59,269 bases of DNA, taken from NCBI RefSeq assembly GCF_000812025.2, contig NZ_JWJE02000024.1, forward strand, positions 1-59,269, written 5' to 3'. The notes beneath the pieces are model-generated. The model ran no database searches, was not told where the DNA came from, and saw only the letters and a list, made by a program, of their open reading frames with translations. Shown here piece after piece: positions 19,344-31,132 of the stretch. Position 1 is the first letter of the stretch; each line of letters begins with the position of its first letter. The stretch is from Bacillus thermotolerans (GTDB taxonomy: Bacteria > Bacillota > Bacilli > Bacillales > Domibacillaceae). Made by a program: the position numbers and the translations under genes.

Positions 19344-19949
19344 GTGACCAATCATCATTATTTTTCACAAACACCCGAAAGTGAAAGCAATCCTAAATAC
19401 TGGGATTACACATTGAAGGGAAGAACCTTCCGCTTCAAAAGTGATTCAGGCGTTTTTTCAAAAAATGAAGTTGATTTTGGATCTCGTCTATTGATTGATA
19501 CATTTGATGTGCCTTCCATCGAAGGGCCTATTCTTGATGCTGGCTGCGGGTATGGACCAATTGGACTGGCTGTAGCATCAATTACACCTGATAGAACCAT
19601 TCATATGATTGATGTAAATGAACGGGCCCTTTCCCTAGCAGAAGAAAATGCGGCCTTAAACCATATTGAGAATGTGAAAATCTATGAAAGCGACCGACTT
19701 CAGCAAGTAGAAGAGACTGGTTTTGCGGCAGTGCTAACCAATCCGCCGATTCGTGCCGGTAAGAATATCATATTCGATATTTTTACACAGAGCTATGAAA
19801 AGCTGGCGACGGGCGGTTCTTTATGGGTAGTCATTCAAAAGAAACAAGGAGCTCCTTCTGCTTTTAAAAAGATTGAATCGCTTTTCGGCCAGGCCGAATG
19901 GGTGGACCGCTCGAAGGGCTATCATATAATCAAAGCTGAAAAATATTGA
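19344..19949 (+). CDS. ybxB: Class I SAM-dependent methyltransferase YbxB (RsmC-like)
   Basis: 201 aa. SAM-binding motif I ILDAGCGYGPIGL (~65-77) and the catalytic NPPIR motif (~133) place it with the RsmC/RlmG guanine-N2 methyltransferases that modify rRNA. The site modified by the Bacillus protein is not known to me. GTG start at 19344 behind CGGAGGAA. It lies between rplL and rpoB as in B. subtilis. Confidence 0.9.
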   Translation: MTNHHYFSQTPESESNPKYWDYTLKGRTFRFKSDSGVFSKNEVDFGSRLLIDTFDVPSIEGPILDAGCGYGPIGLAVASITPDRTIHMIDVNERALSLAEENAALNHIENVKIYESDRLQQVEETGFAAVLTNPPIRAGKNIIFDIFTQSYEKLATGGSLWVVIQKKQGAPSAFKKIESLFGQAEWVDRSKGYHIIKAEKY

Positions 19950-20089
19950 CTATCTTTTGGCACTATGCTAGCATTATAAAATGCCAGTATAATACTTATG
20001 GCCATTTTTGCGCTGAAATAATTTTTTGGTATAAAACTTGCTTGAAATGGCTACGATGGTAAAATAATAGTTCATTATGTGCAAAAATG

Positions 20090-20120
20090 AGGTTTTCTTT
20101 GTCAAAACCTTTTTCTTTTT
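20090..20120 (+). terminator. Terminator-like hairpin in the rpoB leader
   Basis: Perfect 7-bp stem AGGTTTT (20090-20096) / AAAACCT (20104-20110), loop CTTTGTC, then TTTTCTTTTT. It lies about 75 nt before rpoB and 140 nt after ybxB, so it may end the ybxB transcript or act as an attenuator of rpoBC. TATAAT at 19988-19993 is the best -10 candidate upstream, but a matching -35 is not convincing. Confidence 0.55.
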
Positions 20121-20195
20121 GTCTTATGCAAGACTAAACATCTGGTATAAGAGGAATATAAGCAATTAAAACGCTTGATTTGAGGGGTGAATCAG

Positions 20196-23100
20196 TTGGT
20201 AGGTCAACTAGTTCAGTACGGACGACACCGCCAGCGCAGAAGTTATGCGCGCATTAGTGAAGTTTTAGAATTACCGAATCTCATTGAAATCCAAACATCC
20301 TCTTATCAGTGGTTTCTTGATGAGGGTTTGCGAGAAATGTTCCAAGATATTTCTCCTATCGAAGATTTCACTGGTAATCTTGCATTGGAATTTATCGATT
20401 ACAGCCTTGGAGAACCAAAGTATCCAGTGGAAGAGTCGAAGGAGCGGGATGTAACTTACTCAGCTCCGCTTCGAGTGAAAGTGCGCCTGTTAAATAAAGA
20501 AACTGGCGAAGTGAAAGACCAGGAAGTATTCATGGGCGATTTCCCGCTTATGACTGAAACAGGCACATTTGTTATCAATGGGGCAGAACGCGTCATTGTT
20601 TCTCAGCTTGTCCGTTCTCCGAGTGTGTATTATAGCGGAAAAGTAGACAAGAACGGAAAGCGAGGGTTTACTGCTACTGTTATTCCAAACCGCGGAGCGT
20701 GGCTTGAATATGAAACAGATGCAAAAGATATTGTATATGTTCGTATTGACCGTACGCGCAAGCTGCCAATTACCGTGCTGCTTCGTGCTCTCGGGTTTGG
20801 CTCTGATCAAGAAATCATCGATCTAATCGGTGACAATGAGTACATTCGCAATACACTAGAGAAAGATAACACGGAGAATACGGAAAAAGCTCTTATTGAG
20901 ATTTACGAACGGCTTCGCCCGGGTGAACCTCCAACAGTAGAAAATGCAAAAAGCCTGCTGATTTCTCGCTTCTTTGATCCGAAGCGTTATGACCTTGCAA
21001 GCGTTGGGCGCTACAAAATGAATAAGAAGCTTCATACGAAGAACCGCTTATTTGGCCAGTATTTAGCAGAAACACTGGCTGACCCGGAAACAGGGGAAAT
21101 TATTGCGGAGAAGGGAACGCTTCTTGACCGACGTGCGCTTGATAAGATCATTCCTAATTTGGAGAATGGCGTTGGATTTAAGACGTACCGCCAGTCAGGC
21201 GGTGTAGTAGAGGAAGACATCGTTGTCCAATCTATTAAAATTTATGCACCAAACAGTGAAGAGGAGCAGGTTATTAATGTAATCGGCAACGGCTTCCCTG
21301 AAATGGATGTTAAGCATATTACACCTGCTGATATTATTGCTTCCATCGGCTATTTCTTCAACTTGCTTTATGGCGTTGGAGGAACAGATGATATCGATCA
21401 TTTAGGAAACCGCCGTCTGCGCTCTGTTGGAGAGCTTCTTCAAAACCAGTTCAGAATTGGTTTATCCCGTATGGAGCGTGTAGTGCGTGAGCGTATGTCT
21501 ATCCAAGACACGAATACGATCACACCTCAGCAGTTAATTAATATCCGTCCGGTTATTGCGTCTATTAAAGAGTTCTTTGGAAGCTCCCAGCTTTCCCAGT
21601 TCATGGACCAAACGAATCCATTAGCAGAATTGACACATAAACGTCGACTTTCAGCTCTTGGACCAGGTGGATTAACAAGGGAACGGGCTGGCTTTGAAGT
21701 GCGTGACGTCCATTATTCCCACTATGGCCGTATGTGTCCAATTGAGACACCTGAGGGTCCGAACATCGGCTTGATCAACTCGTTATCCACATATGCGAAA
21801 GTAAACCGTTTCGGCTTTATTGAAACACCGTATCGGAAAGTAGACCCTGATACTGGCCGGGTTACAGATCAGATTGACTATCTGACAGCTGATGAAGAAG
21901 ATAACTATGTTGTTGCCCAGGCAAATGCTCGCTTGAATGAAGATGGCTCATTTGCTGATGAAGAAGTGGTTGCCCGCTTCCGAAGCGAGAACACCGTAGT
22001 CAAGCGTGAACGAGTTGACTATATGGACGTTTCGCCAAAGCAGGTTGTTTCTGCTGCGACAGCTTGTATTCCTTTCTTGGAAAATGACGACTCAAACCGT
22101 GCGCTCATGGGAGCAAACATGCAACGCCAGGCAGTGCCTCTTATGCAGCCGGAAGCACCGATTGTCGGTACGGGAATGGAGTATGTCTCTGGTAAAGACT
22201 CCGGAGCTGCGGTGATTTGTAAGCATGAAGGTATCGTTGAGCACGTAGAAGCTCGCGAAGTTTGGGTGCGCCGTATCCAGGAGGTAGACGGAAATGAAGT
22301 GAAAGGCGATTTAGATAAATACCGCCTGCTTAAATTTATCCGCTCTAACCAAGGTACATGCTATAACCAGCGACCTATTGTAAGTGTAGGGGACCGCGTA
22401 ACAAAAGGAGAAATCCTTGCTGACGGCCCGTCTATGGAAAAAGGCGAGCTTGCTCTTGGACGCAACGTCATGGTCGGCTTTATGACATGGGATGGCTACA
22501 ACTATGAGGATGCCATTATCATGAGTGAAAGACTTGTAAAAGATGACGTGTACACCTCTATTCATATCGAAGAATATGAGTCAGAGTCCCGCGATACAAA
22601 GCTTGGACCTGAAGAAATTACTCGTGACATTCCAAACGTAGGGGAAGATGCGCTTCGTAACCTTGATGACCGCGGTATTATCCGTGTAGGTGCCGAAGTG
22701 AATGACGGCGATTTATTAGTTGGTAAAGTTACTCCTAAAGGGGTAACAGAGCTGACAGCTGAAGAACGCCTTCTGCATGCGATTTTCGGTGAGAAAGCTC
22801 GCGAGGTTCGTGATACTTCCTTACGTGTACCTCATGGTGGAGGCGGAATTGTCCTTGATGTAAAAGTATTTAACCGTGAAGATGGTGACGAACTGCCGCC
22901 AGGGGTTAACCAGCTGGTACGCGTGTACATCGTTCAGAAGCGTAAGATCTCTGAAGGGGACAAAATGGCCGGACGACATGGAAACAAAGGTGTTATCTCT
23001 CGGATTCTTCCGGAAGAAGACATGCCTTACCTTCCAGACGGCACTCCGATTGATATTATGTTAAACCCGCTAGGCGTTCCATCTCGTATGAATATCGGAC

Positions 23101-23750
23101 AGGTTATGGAGCTGCATTTAGGCATGGCAGCACGCTATTTAGGCCTTCATATAGCGACTCCGGTATTTGATGGAGCGACAGAGGATGACGTATGGGAAAC
23201 AATTGAAGAGGCGGGTATGTCCCGTGATGCGAAAACGGTCTTGTATGATGGCCGTACTGGTGAACCATTTGATAATCGTGTATCTGTCGGCATTATGTAC
23301 ATGATCAAGCTGGCACACATGGTAGATGATAAGCTTCACGCTCGTTCGACCGGCCCTTATTCACTCGTTACGCAGCAGCCTCTTGGCGGTAAAGCCCAGT
23401 TTGGCGGACAGCGTTTTGGAGAGATGGAGGTATGGGCGCTTGAAGCATACGGCGCAGCTTACACTCTTCAAGAGATTCTTACAGTTAAGTCTGATGATAT
23501 CGTTGGTCGCGTGAAGACATATGAAGCAATTGTTAAAGGTGAAAACGTACCTGAACCAGGTGTACCGGAATCCTTTAAAGTATTGATCAAAGAACTTCAA
23601 AGCTTAGGCTTAGACGTGAAGATTATGTCTGAGGATGATCAGGAAATTGAAATGCGCGATTTAGAGGATGAGGATGATCTACAACAGGCTGACACACTAA
23701 ACATTGCCCCTGAAGAAGATTCATCTGAGAAGGTAAGTTCAACGGATTAA
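20196..23750 (+). CDS. rpoB: RNA polymerase beta subunit
   Basis: 1184 aa, core subunit of RNA polymerase. The rifampicin-binding cluster ([20 protein letters not shown], then LSALGPGGL) reads as wild type, predicting no rpoB-based rifampicin resistance. The nucleotide-binding [13 protein letters not shown] and C-terminal [12 protein letters not shown] blocks are present. TTG at 20196 is chosen by spacing from GAGGGGTG and by homology to B. subtilis, which also uses TTG; GTG at 20187 is the alternative. The acidic C-terminal tail (~1150 onward) is typical of Bacilli. Confidence 0.97.
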   Translation: MVGQLVQYGRHRQRRSYARISEVLELPNLIEIQTSSYQWFLDEGLREMFQDISPIEDFTGNLALEFIDYSLGEPKYPVEESKERDVTYSAPLRVKVRLLNKETGEVKDQEVFMGDFPLMTETGTFVINGAERVIVSQLVRSPSVYYSGKVDKNGKRGFTATVIPNRGAWLEYETDAKDIVYVRIDRTRKLPITVLLRALGFGSDQEIIDLIGDNEYIRNTLEKDNTENTEKALIEIYERLRPGEPPTVENAKSLLISRFFDPKRYDLASVGRYKMNKKLHTKNRLFGQYLAETLADPETGEIIAEKGTLLDRRALDKIIPNLENGVGFKTYRQSGGVVEEDIVVQSIKIYAPNSEEEQVINVIGNGFPEMDVKHITPADIIASIGYFFNLLYGVGGTDDIDHLGNRRLRSVGELLQNQFRIGLSRMERVVRERMSIQDTNTITPQQLINIRPVIASIKEFFGSSQLSQFMDQTNPLAELTHKRRLSALGPGGLTRERAGFEVRDVHYSHYGRMCPIETPEGPNIGLINSLSTYAKVNRFGFIETPYRKVDPDTGRVTDQIDYLTADEEDNYVVAQANARLNEDGSFADEEVVARFRSENTVVKRERVDYMDVSPKQVVSAATACIPFLENDDSNRALMGANMQRQAVPLMQPEAPIVGTGMEYVSGKDSGAAVICKHEGIVEHVEAREVWVRRIQEVDGNEVKGDLDKYRLLKFIRSNQGTCYNQRPIVSVGDRVTKGEILADGPSMEKGELALGRNVMVGFMTWDGYNYEDAIIMSERLVKDDVYTSIHIEEYESESRDTKLGPEEITRDIPNVGEDALRNLDDRGIIRVGAEVNDGDLLVGKVTPKGVTELTAEERLLHAIFGEKAREVRDTSLRVPHGGGGIVLDVKVFNREDGDELPPGVNQLVRVYIVQKRKISEGDKMAGRHGNKGVISRILPEEDMPYLPDGTPIDIMLNPLGVPSRMNIGQVMELHLGMAARYLGLHIATPVFDGATEDDVWETIEEAGMSRDAKTVLYDGRTGEPFDNRVSVGIMYMIKLAHMVDDKLHARSTGPYSLVTQQPLGGKAQFGGQRFGEMEVWALEAYGAAYTLQEILTVKSDDIVGRVKTYEAIVKGENVPEPGVPESFKVLIKELQSLGLDVKIMSEDDQEIEMRDLEDEDDLQQADTLNIAPEEDSSEKVSSTD

Positions 23751-23765
23751 CACATTCTAATACAG

Positions 23766-23794
23766 GCCGGAGAATACCGAGTTACTTCTCCGGC
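23766..23794 (+). other. Hairpin in the rpoB-rpoC gap
   Basis: Perfect 9-bp stem GCCGGAGAA / TTCTCCGGC with an 11-nt loop, followed by TATCTTTC. The tail is too poor in T for strong termination, so a processing site or a weak pause is more likely. Confidence 0.6.
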
Positions 23795-23860
23795 TATCTT
23801 TCATACAAGCAGTGTAAGTACATTGGGTAGAACCTGTAGACTGAAAGGGAGGTAGGCCCC

Positions 23861-26800
23861 TTGCTAGATGTAAACAACTTCGAATACATGAAAATTGGCC
23901 TGGCATCACCTGACAAGATTCGTTCTTGGTCATACGGTGAGGTAAAAAAGCCAGAAACAATCAACTATCGTACATTGAAACCAGAGAAGGACGGCTTATT
24001 CTGCGAACGCATTTTTGGCCCTACAAAAGACTGGGAGTGTCATTGCGGAAAGTACAAGAGAGTTCGTTACAAAGGTGTCGTTTGTGACCGTTGTGGCGTA
24101 GAGGTAACAAAAGCAAAAGTACGTCGTGAGCGCATGGGTCACATCGAGCTAGCTGCTCCTGTTTCACACATTTGGTACTTTAAAGGCATTCCAAGCCGCA
24201 TGGGTCTTGTGCTGGACATGTCTCCGCGTGCCTTAGAAGAAGTAATCTATTTTGCTTCTTATGTAGTAACGGAGGCTGGCGACACTGCACTTGAGAAAAA
24301 ACAACTGCTTTCTGAGAAAGAGTATCGCGCATACAGAGATAAATACGGCAATAAGTTTCAAGCCTCCATGGGCGCTGAAGCGATTAAAAAGCTTCTTCAA
24401 GATATCGATTTGGAGAAAGAAGTAGACTTCCTCAAAGAAGAGTTGAAAAGCGCACAAGGGCAGCGCCGTACAAGAGCAATCAAGCGCTTAGAAGTTATTG
24501 AGGCCTTCCGCAACTCAGGGAACGAGCCGTCATGGATGATTCTTGATGTCCTGCCGGTAATCCCGCCAGAGCTTCGCCCGATGGTACAGCTTGACGGCGG
24601 TCGCTTTGCAACTTCTGACTTGAACGATTTATATCGCCGGGTTATTAACCGAAACAACCGTCTGAAACGTTTGCTGGACCTTGGTGCTCCTAGTATTATT
24701 GTTCAGAACGAAAAACGCATGCTGCAAGAAGCGGTAGATGCCTTGATTGATAATGGCCGTCGCGGTCGTCCTGTTACAGGGCCAGGCAATCGTCCATTGA
24801 AATCTCTTTCTCATATGCTGAAAGGTAAACAAGGTCGCTTCCGTCAAAACTTGTTAGGTAAGCGTGTCGACTATTCCGGCCGTTCTGTTATCGTTGTAGG
24901 ACCGAACTTGAAAATGTACCAGTGCGGTCTTCCGAAGGAGATGGCATTGGAACTATTCAAGCCGTTCGTAATGAAGGAGCTTGTAGAAAAAGGGTTAGCT
25001 CACAACATTAAGAGTGCAAAGCGTAAAATTGAACGCGTTCAGCCAGAAGTATGGGATGTACTTGAAGAAGTCATTAAAGAACACCCTGTTCTTCTTAACA
25101 GGGCACCAACACTTCACCGCCTTGGTATCCAAGCATTCGAGCCTACACTTGTAGAAGGTCGTGCTATTCGTTTGCACCCGCTCGTTTGTACGGCTTACAA
25201 CGCAGACTTTGACGGTGACCAAATGGCCGTTCACGTACCATTATCTGCGGAAGCGCAAGCAGAGGCAAGATTGTTAATGCTGGCTGCTCAAAACATCTTG
25301 AACCCGAAAGACGGGAAGCCGGTTGTTACTCCATCCCAGGACATGGTGTTAGGTAACTATTACTTGACGATGGAACGCGAAGGTGCAATCGGTGAAGGCA
25401 TGATCTTTAAAGATACTAATGAAGCACTAGTAGCTTACCAAAACGGTTATGTACACCTTCATACAAGAGTAGCTGTTGATGCTGGTTCACTAAACAACCA
25501 GACATTTACAGAAGAGCAAAACAAAAAGCTGTTAATTACGACAGTCGGAAAGCTCGTGTTCAATGAAATTTTGCCGGATACATTCCCTTATATTAATGAA
25601 CCGACAAATGATAACCTCGTGGTAAAAACGCCAGAGAAATACTTCGTTGATCCAACAGAAAATGTAAAAGAGCATATTGAAAAGCAAGAAACGATTGCTC
25701 CATTCAAGAAGAAAATTCTTGGAAATATCATTGCCGAAGTATTCAAGCGCTTCAAAATTACAGAGACATCTAAAATGCTTGACCGCATGAAGGATTTAGG
25801 ATTCAAATACTCTACAAAAGCCGGTATTACCGTAGGGGTAGCAGATATCGTCGTGTTAGGCGAGAAGGAAGAAATTCTAAAAGAGGCACAAGCAAAAGTA
25901 GATACTGTTATGAAGCAGTTCCGCCGCGGTTTAATCACGGAGGAAGAACGCTATGATCGTGTAATTTCTATCTGGAGTGCGGCAAAAGACACCATTCAAG
26001 GCAAGCTGATGGCATCCCTGGATAAGCGAAATCCAATCTTCATGATGAGTGACTCTGGAGCCCGTGGTAATGCTTCAAACTTCACTCAGCTTGCAGGTAT
26101 GCGCGGTCTGATGGCCAACCCGGCCGGCCGTATTATCGAGTTACCGATCAAGTCCAGCTTCCGTGAAGGATTAACAGTATTGGAATACTTTATCTCGACT
26201 CATGGTGCGCGTAAAGGACTTGCCGATACGGCTCTAAAAACAGCAGACTCAGGTTACTTAACACGCCGTCTCGTCGATGTTGCACAGGATGTTATTGTGC
26301 GTGAAGAGGACTGTGGAACAGACCGTGGCCTTCTTATTGGTTCAATTAAAGAAGGAACAGAAATCATTGAACCATTGGAAGAGCGTCTTGTCGGCCGTTA
26401 TGCTCGAAAAACCATTGCCCATCCGGAAACTGGGGAAGTTCTGGCTAGAGAGAATATGCTGATTAACGAAGACATAGCGAAAGCTATTATTGACGCTGGA
26501 CTGGAAGAGGTTTGGATTCGTTCTGCGTTTACATGTAACACCCGCCATGGAGTATGTAAGAAATGCTACGGCCGTAACTTAGCGACTGGTGAGCAGGTTG
26601 AAGTGGGCGAAGCAGTAGGTATTATTGCTGCGCAGTCAATTGGTGAACCAGGTACTCAGTTAACGATGCGTACGTTCCATACAGGTGGTGTAGCAGGAGA
26701 CGATATCACTCAAGGTTTGCCGCGTATTCAGGAGCTATTCGAGGCGCGCAATCCGAAGGGGCAGGCTGTTATTTCAGAAATCAGCGGAACCGTTACGGCT

Positions 26801-27457
26801 ATTAATGAAGGCCGTGACCGCCAGCAGGAGATCATTATACAAAGCGATGTAGAGAGCCGGACGTATACGGCCCCTTACACAGCTCGATTGAAAGTAGCTG
26901 TAAACGATCGAGTAGAACGCGGTCAAGAATTAACCGAGGGTTCTATCGATCCGAAAGAGTACCTCAAGATTACGGATGTGGCTTCTGTTCAGCAGTATCT
27001 GCTGCGTGAAGTACAGAAGGTTTACCGAATGCAAGGGGTAGAAATTGGCGACAAGCACATCGAAGTAATGGTACGTCAAATGCTTCGCAAAGTGCGTGTG
27101 ATGGATGCTGGGGATACAGATGTATTACCAGGAAGCCTTCTTGAAATCCATCAATTTAAAGACGCGAATGAAAAGGCACTGCTTGAAGGGAAAATGCCGG
27201 CGACAGGGCGACCAGTCTTGCTCGGTATTACGAAAGCTTCCCTTGAAACAGATTCCTTCCTATCTGCAGCATCCTTCCAAGAAACAACACGTGTTCTTAC
27301 AGATGCAGCGATCAAAGGAAAGCGCGATGAATTGCTTGGACTGAAAGAAAACGTTATTATCGGTAAGCTGGTTCCAGCTGGAACAGGTATGCAGCGCTAC
27401 CGTAAAGCTGAACCGGTTCTTCCTCAGCAGGAAGAGTCAACGACGACGGTAGAATGA
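23861..27457 (+). CDS. rpoC: RNA polymerase beta' subunit
   Basis: 1198 aa. N-terminal zinc site [20 protein letters not shown], the catalytic Mg-binding loop NADFDGDQM, bridge-helix and trigger-loop region ([16 protein letters not shown]) and second zinc cluster [16 protein letters not shown] start at 23861 behind GGGAGG, giving [10 protein letters not shown] as in B. subtilis. Follows rpoB by 110 bp. Confidence 0.97.
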   Translation: MLDVNNFEYMKIGLASPDKIRSWSYGEVKKPETINYRTLKPEKDGLFCERIFGPTKDWECHCGKYKRVRYKGVVCDRCGVEVTKAKVRRERMGHIELAAPVSHIWYFKGIPSRMGLVLDMSPRALEEVIYFASYVVTEAGDTALEKKQLLSEKEYRAYRDKYGNKFQASMGAEAIKKLLQDIDLEKEVDFLKEELKSAQGQRRTRAIKRLEVIEAFRNSGNEPSWMILDVLPVIPPELRPMVQLDGGRFATSDLNDLYRRVINRNNRLKRLLDLGAPSIIVQNEKRMLQEAVDALIDNGRRGRPVTGPGNRPLKSLSHMLKGKQGRFRQNLLGKRVDYSGRSVIVVGPNLKMYQCGLPKEMALELFKPFVMKELVEKGLAHNIKSAKRKIERVQPEVWDVLEEVIKEHPVLLNRAPTLHRLGIQAFEPTLVEGRAIRLHPLVCTAYNADFDGDQMAVHVPLSAEAQAEARLLMLAAQNILNPKDGKPVVTPSQDMVLGNYYLTMEREGAIGEGMIFKDTNEALVAYQNGYVHLHTRVAVDAGSLNNQTFTEEQNKKLLITTVGKLVFNEILPDTFPYINEPTNDNLVVKTPEKYFVDPTENVKEHIEKQETIAPFKKKILGNIIAEVFKRFKITETSKMLDRMKDLGFKYSTKAGITVGVADIVVLGEKEEILKEAQAKVDTVMKQFRRGLITEEERYDRVISIWSAAKDTIQGKLMASLDKRNPIFMMSDSGARGNASNFTQLAGMRGLMANPAGRIIELPIKSSFREGLTVLEYFISTHGARKGLADTALKTADSGYLTRRLVDVAQDVIVREEDCGTDRGLLIGSIKEGTEIIEPLEERLVGRYARKTIAHPETGEVLARENMLINEDIAKAIIDAGLEEVWIRSAFTCNTRHGVCKKCYGRNLATGEQVEVGEAVGIIAAQSIGEPGTQLTMRTFHTGGVAGDDITQGLPRIQELFEARNPKGQAVISEISGTVTAINEGRDRQQEIIIQSDVESRTYTAPYTARLKVAVNDRVERGQELTEGSIDPKEYLKITDVASVQQYLLREVQKVYRMQGVEIGDKHIEVMVRQMLRKVRVMDAGDTDVLPGSLLEIHQFKDANEKALLEGKMPATGRPVLLGITKASLETDSFLSAASFQETTRVLTDAAIKGKRDELLGLKENVIIGKLVPAGTGMQRYRKAEPVLPQQEESTTTVE

Positions 27458-27462
27458 ATATA

Positions 27463-27506
27463 ATTATTTTAGAGCCGGACCAACCGGCTCTAAAATAATG
27501 TTTTTT
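27463..27506 (+). terminator. Strong intrinsic terminator after rpoC
   Basis: A 16-bp perfect stem (27463-27478 / 27484-27499) with core AGAGCCGG/CCGGCTCT, loop ACCAA, then G and six T. Separates rpoBC from the str operon. Confidence 0.93.
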
Positions 27507-27511
27507 AGCAG

Positions 27512-27540
27512 TTGACTTTTAAAAATAGGGATGATAATAT
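27512..27540 (+). promoter_or_regulatory. SigA-type promoter of the str operon (ybxF)
   Basis: TTGACT (27512-27517), 17-bp spacer, TAATAT (27535-27540), directly downstream of the rpoC terminator. Confidence 0.75.
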
Positions 27541-27585
27541 AATCAAGGTGCTCCTATGAACCTGGTTACTTTGGAGGATATTTAA

Positions 27586-27837
27586 ATGTCTTATGAAAAA
27601 GTAGCGAAGGCGCGTAAGCTAGCCATAGGAACAAGACAAACAGTGAAAGCTCTTGAAAGAAATCAAGCATTCGAAGTAACGATTGCTGCGGACGCCAATC
27701 CTCTCATAGCCCAAAAAGTGGAGAGACTGGCTAAACAGAAAGCAGTGCCGCTTACTTATGTGGATTCTATGTATGAATTAGGAAAAACATGTGGGATTGA
27801 CGTCAAGGCAGTCGCTGTTGCGATTATTAATGAATAA
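27586..27837 (+). CDS. ybxF: L7Ae-family RNA-binding protein YbxF
   Basis: 83 aa. Short L7Ae/L30e-fold protein (KARKLAIGTRQTVKAL, CGIDVKAVAVAI) that binds kink-turn RNA; B. subtilis YbxF binds K-turns in vitro and associates with ribosomes, with no firm function. ATG 27586 behind TTGGAGG. It opens the str operon, and a weak terminator-like hairpin separates it from rpsL. Confidence 0.9.
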   Translation: MSYEKVAKARKLAIGTRQTVKALERNQAFEVTIAADANPLIAQKVERLAKQKAVPLTYVDSMYELGKTCGIDVKAVAVAIINE

Positions 27838-27838
27838 T

Positions 27839-27872
27839 GTTTTTGCATGAATGTGCAAAAACTTTGTTTTTA
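27839..27872 (+). terminator. Terminator-like hairpin between ybxF and rpsL
   Basis: Perfect 9-bp stem GTTTTTGCA / TGCAAAAAC (27839-27847 / 27854-27862), loop TGAATG, then TTTGTTTTTACTT. AT-rich, so read-through into rpsL is expected; no separate rpsL promoter is evident. Confidence 0.6.
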
Positions 27873-27929
27873 CTTTAAAATGGTCCACCTGGATATGTGG
27901 ACTTAAGAAAAAGGAAGGGAGGATTTTCA

Positions 27930-28349
27930 ATGCCTACTATTAACCAGTTAGTGCGTAAACCTCGTAAATCTAAATCAACTAAATCCAAGTCACCAGCACT
28001 TAACAAAGGCTACAACAGCTTTAAAAAAGTGCAAACGGATCTTAACTCACCACAAAAGCGCGGAGTATGTACACGTGTTGGTACAATGACTCCTAAAAAA
28101 CCTAACTCAGCGTTACGTAAATATGCGCGTGTTCGTTTGAGCAATGGTATTGAGGTGAATGCTTACATCCCTGGTATTGGTCATAACCTTCAAGAGCACA
28201 GCGTTGTTCTTATCCGTGGAGGAAGAGTAAAAGACTTACCGGGTGTACGTTATCATATCGTTCGTGGTGCACTTGACACTGCGGGTGTAGAAACTCGTCG
28301 CCAAGGCCGTTCTAAGTATGGAATGAAGCGCCCTAAAGACGCTAAGTAA
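27930..28349 (+). CDS. rpsL: Ribosomal protein uS12
   Basis: 139 aa; decoding-site protein. The streptomycin-determining loop [11 protein letters not shown] and the second [17 protein letters not shown] block look wild type, predicting streptomycin sensitivity at this locus. ATG 27930 behind AAGGGAGG; the upstream in-frame extension to 27897 overlaps the ribosome site and is rejected. Confidence 0.97.
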   Translation: MPTINQLVRKPRKSKSTKSKSPALNKGYNSFKKVQTDLNSPQKRGVCTRVGTMTPKKPNSALRKYARVRLSNGIEVNAYIPGIGHNLQEHSVVLIRGGRVKDLPGVRYHIVRGALDTAGVETRRQGRSKYGMKRPKDAK

Positions 28350-28365
28350 TATCGATAATTAATAA

Positions 28366-28878
<513 letters not shown>

Positions 28879-28926
28879 GATTTACTTTTTTAAATTAACC
28901 TAACTGAAGGAAGGAGAAAGACATAC

Positions 28927-31005
28927 ATGGCAAGAGAGTTCTCCTTAGAAAACACTCGCAATATCGGCATCATGGCTCACATCGATGCCGGTAAAACAAC
29001 GACAAGTGAGCGTATTCTTTATTACACTGGCCGTATCCACAAAATTGGTGAAACTCACGAAGGTGCTTCCCAAATGGACTGGATGGAGCAAGAGCAGGAA
29101 CGTGGTATTACAATCACGTCAGCTGCTACAACTGCTCAATGGAAAGGCCATCGAGTTAACATTATCGATACACCAGGACACGTAGACTTCACTGTTGAAG
29201 TTGAGCGTTCTTTACGTGTACTTGATGGTGCAGTAACAGTACTAGATGCGCAATCTGGTGTTGAGCCTCAAACAGAAACTGTTTGGCGCCAGGCAACAAC
29301 TTATGGCGTACCTAGAATCGTATTCGTAAACAAAATGGATAAAACAGGTGCGGACTTCTTGTACTCTGTAAAAACACTCCATGACCGTTTACAAGCGAAT
29401 GCTCATCCAATCCAGCTTCCTATCGGCGCGGAAGATGAGTTTGAAGCAATCATTGACCTTGTGGAAATGAAAGCGACATTCTACGGTAATGACCTGGGAA
29501 CAGAGATTGAACAGGGAGATATTCCTGAACAATATCAAGCGCAGGCAGAAGAATATCGCGAGAAGTTAATCGAAGCGGTAGCAGATCTTGACGAAGAGCT
29601 GATGGAGAAATACCTCGGAGGAGAGGAAATCTCTGTTGACGAATTAAAAGCTGCTATCCGTACAGCTACTTGTAACGTAGAGTTCTACCCAGTTCTTTGC
29701 GGTACAGCTTTCAAAAACAAAGGTGTTCAATTAATGCTAGATGCAGTAATTGACTACTTGCCAGCTCCAACAGATGTTGCAGCTATTAAAGGTATCATTC
29801 CTGATACTGAAGAAGAAGTTGAGCGTCGTGCAGGCGATGATGAACCATTCGCGGCACTTGCGTTCAAAGTTATGACTGACCCTTACGTTGGTAAATTAAC
29901 TTTCTTCCGTGTGTACTCAGGTACACTGCAATCTGGCTCCTACATCCGAAACTCCACGAAAGGGAAGCGTGAACGTGTTGGACGTATCCTTCAAATGCAC
30001 GCAAACTCTCGTGAAGAGATTTCAGAAGTATACTCGGGTGACATTGCAGCTGCTGTCGGATTGAAAGATACAGCTACAGGTGACACTCTTTGTGATGAGA
30101 AGAGTCTAGTTATTCTTGAATCTATGGAGTTCCCAGAGCCTGTTATCCACTTGTCTGTTGAGCCAAAATCTAAAGCAGACCAAGATAAGATGACAACTGC
30201 ACTTCAAAAACTTCAAGAGGAAGACCCAACATTCCATGCGCATACTGATCAGGAAACTGGACAGGTTATCATCGGCGGAATGGGCGAATTGCACTTAGAC
30301 ATCATCGTAGACCGCATGCGTCGTGAATTTAAAGTTGAAGCTAACGTAGGTGCTCCACAAGTATCTTACCGTGAGACGTTCCGTCAGAGCGCTCAAGTTG
30401 AAGGTAAGTTTGCTCGCCAATCTGGTGGACGTGGACAATACGGACACGTTTGGATTGAGTTCTCTCCGAACGAAGAAGGTAAAGGCTTTGAGTTCGAAAA
30501 CGCAATTGTTGGTGGTGTTGTTCCTCGTGAATACATCCCAGCTGTTCAAGCAGGTCTGGAAGACGCACTAGATAATGGTGTTCTTGCTGGCTTCCCATTA
30601 GTTGACATTAAAGCGAAGCTTTATGATGGTTCTTACCATGATGTTGACTCATCTGAGATGGCCTTTAAAGTTGCTGCTTCTCTAGCGCTTAAGAACGCTG
30701 CTTCTAAGTGTGACCCAGTAATTTTAGAACCAGTAATGAAGGTAGAAGTTGTTATCCCTGAAGAATACTTAGGTGATATCATGGGTGACATTACTTCACG
30801 CCGCGGACGTGTAGAAGGTATGGAGGCACGTGGTAATGCTCAGGTAGTAAGAGCATTTGTACCGCTTGCTGAAATGTTCGGATACGCTACATCACTACGT
30901 TCTAACACTCAAGGGCGTGGAACGTACTCTATGCACTTTGATCATTACGAAGAGGTTCCTAAATCAATCTCTGAAGAAATTATCAAAAAAAACAAAGGCG
31001 AATAA
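28927..31005 (+). CDS. fusA: Elongation factor G
   Basis: 692-aa translocation GTPase. G-domain motifs AHIDAGKTT (P-loop), RGITI (switch I), DTPGHVDF (switch II) and NKMDK (G4) are clear; domain IV with [11 protein letters not shown] follows. RBS AAGGAGAAAG before ATG 28927. Part of the str operon, 48 bp after rpsG. Confidence 0.97.
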   Translation: MAREFSLENTRNIGIMAHIDAGKTTTSERILYYTGRIHKIGETHEGASQMDWMEQEQERGITITSAATTAQWKGHRVNIIDTPGHVDFTVEVERSLRVLDGAVTVLDAQSGVEPQTETVWRQATTYGVPRIVFVNKMDKTGADFLYSVKTLHDRLQANAHPIQLPIGAEDEFEAIIDLVEMKATFYGNDLGTEIEQGDIPEQYQAQAEEYREKLIEAVADLDEELMEKYLGGEEISVDELKAAIRTATCNVEFYPVLCGTAFKNKGVQLMLDAVIDYLPAPTDVAAIKGIIPDTEEEVERRAGDDEPFAALAFKVMTDPYVGKLTFFRVYSGTLQSGSYIRNSTKGKRERVGRILQMHANSREEISEVYSGDIAAAVGLKDTATGDTLCDEKSLVILESMEFPEPVIHLSVEPKSKADQDKMTTALQKLQEEDPTFHAHTDQETGQVIIGGMGELHLDIIVDRMRREFKVEANVGAPQVSYRETFRQSAQVEGKFARQSGGRGQYGHVWIEFSPNEEGKGFEFENAIVGGVVPREYIPAVQAGLEDALDNGVLAGFPLVDIKAKLYDGSYHDVDSSEMAFKVAASLALKNAASKCDPVILEPVMKVEVVIPEEYLGDIMGDITSRRGRVEGMEARGNAQVVRAFVPLAEMFGYATSLRSNTQGRGTYSMHFDHYEEVPKSISEEIIKKNKGE

Positions 31006-31034
31006 TTGATTTATGCCTTTTAATGAAGTATAAA
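31006..31034 (+). promoter_or_regulatory. Candidate tuf promoter
   Basis: TTGATT (31006-31011), 17-bp spacer, TATAAA (31029-31034), right after fusA. Would allow extra EF-Tu synthesis, which is needed in excess of EF-G. Confidence 0.5.
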
Positions 31035-31054
31035 TACAATGTAAGCTTTAGCTT

Positions 31055-31088
31055 CTTTGCAGATAGGCCTATGCACCTGCCTGCAAAG
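31055..31088 (+). other. Hairpin in the tuf leader
   Basis: 8-bp perfect stem CTTTGCAG / CTGCAAAG with an inner AGG/CCT pairing, between the candidate tuf promoter and the tuf ribosome site. No T-run; function unknown. Confidence 0.5.
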
Positions 31089-31132
31089 TTTCCTATATTA
31101 ATTAACTTGATAACTCAAAGGAGGATTTCCTA

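Noticed and set aside
18428-19351. 307-codon minus-strand frame opposite rplJ and rplL
   Set aside because: Serine/alanine-rich product caused by the codon bias of the ribosomal genes on the other strand; crosses the rplL terminator.
21601-21680. Antibiotic-resistance changes in rpoB, rpsL, rpsE or rplV
   Set aside because: The rifampicin, streptomycin, spectinomycin and macrolide-related segments all read as wild type by eye.
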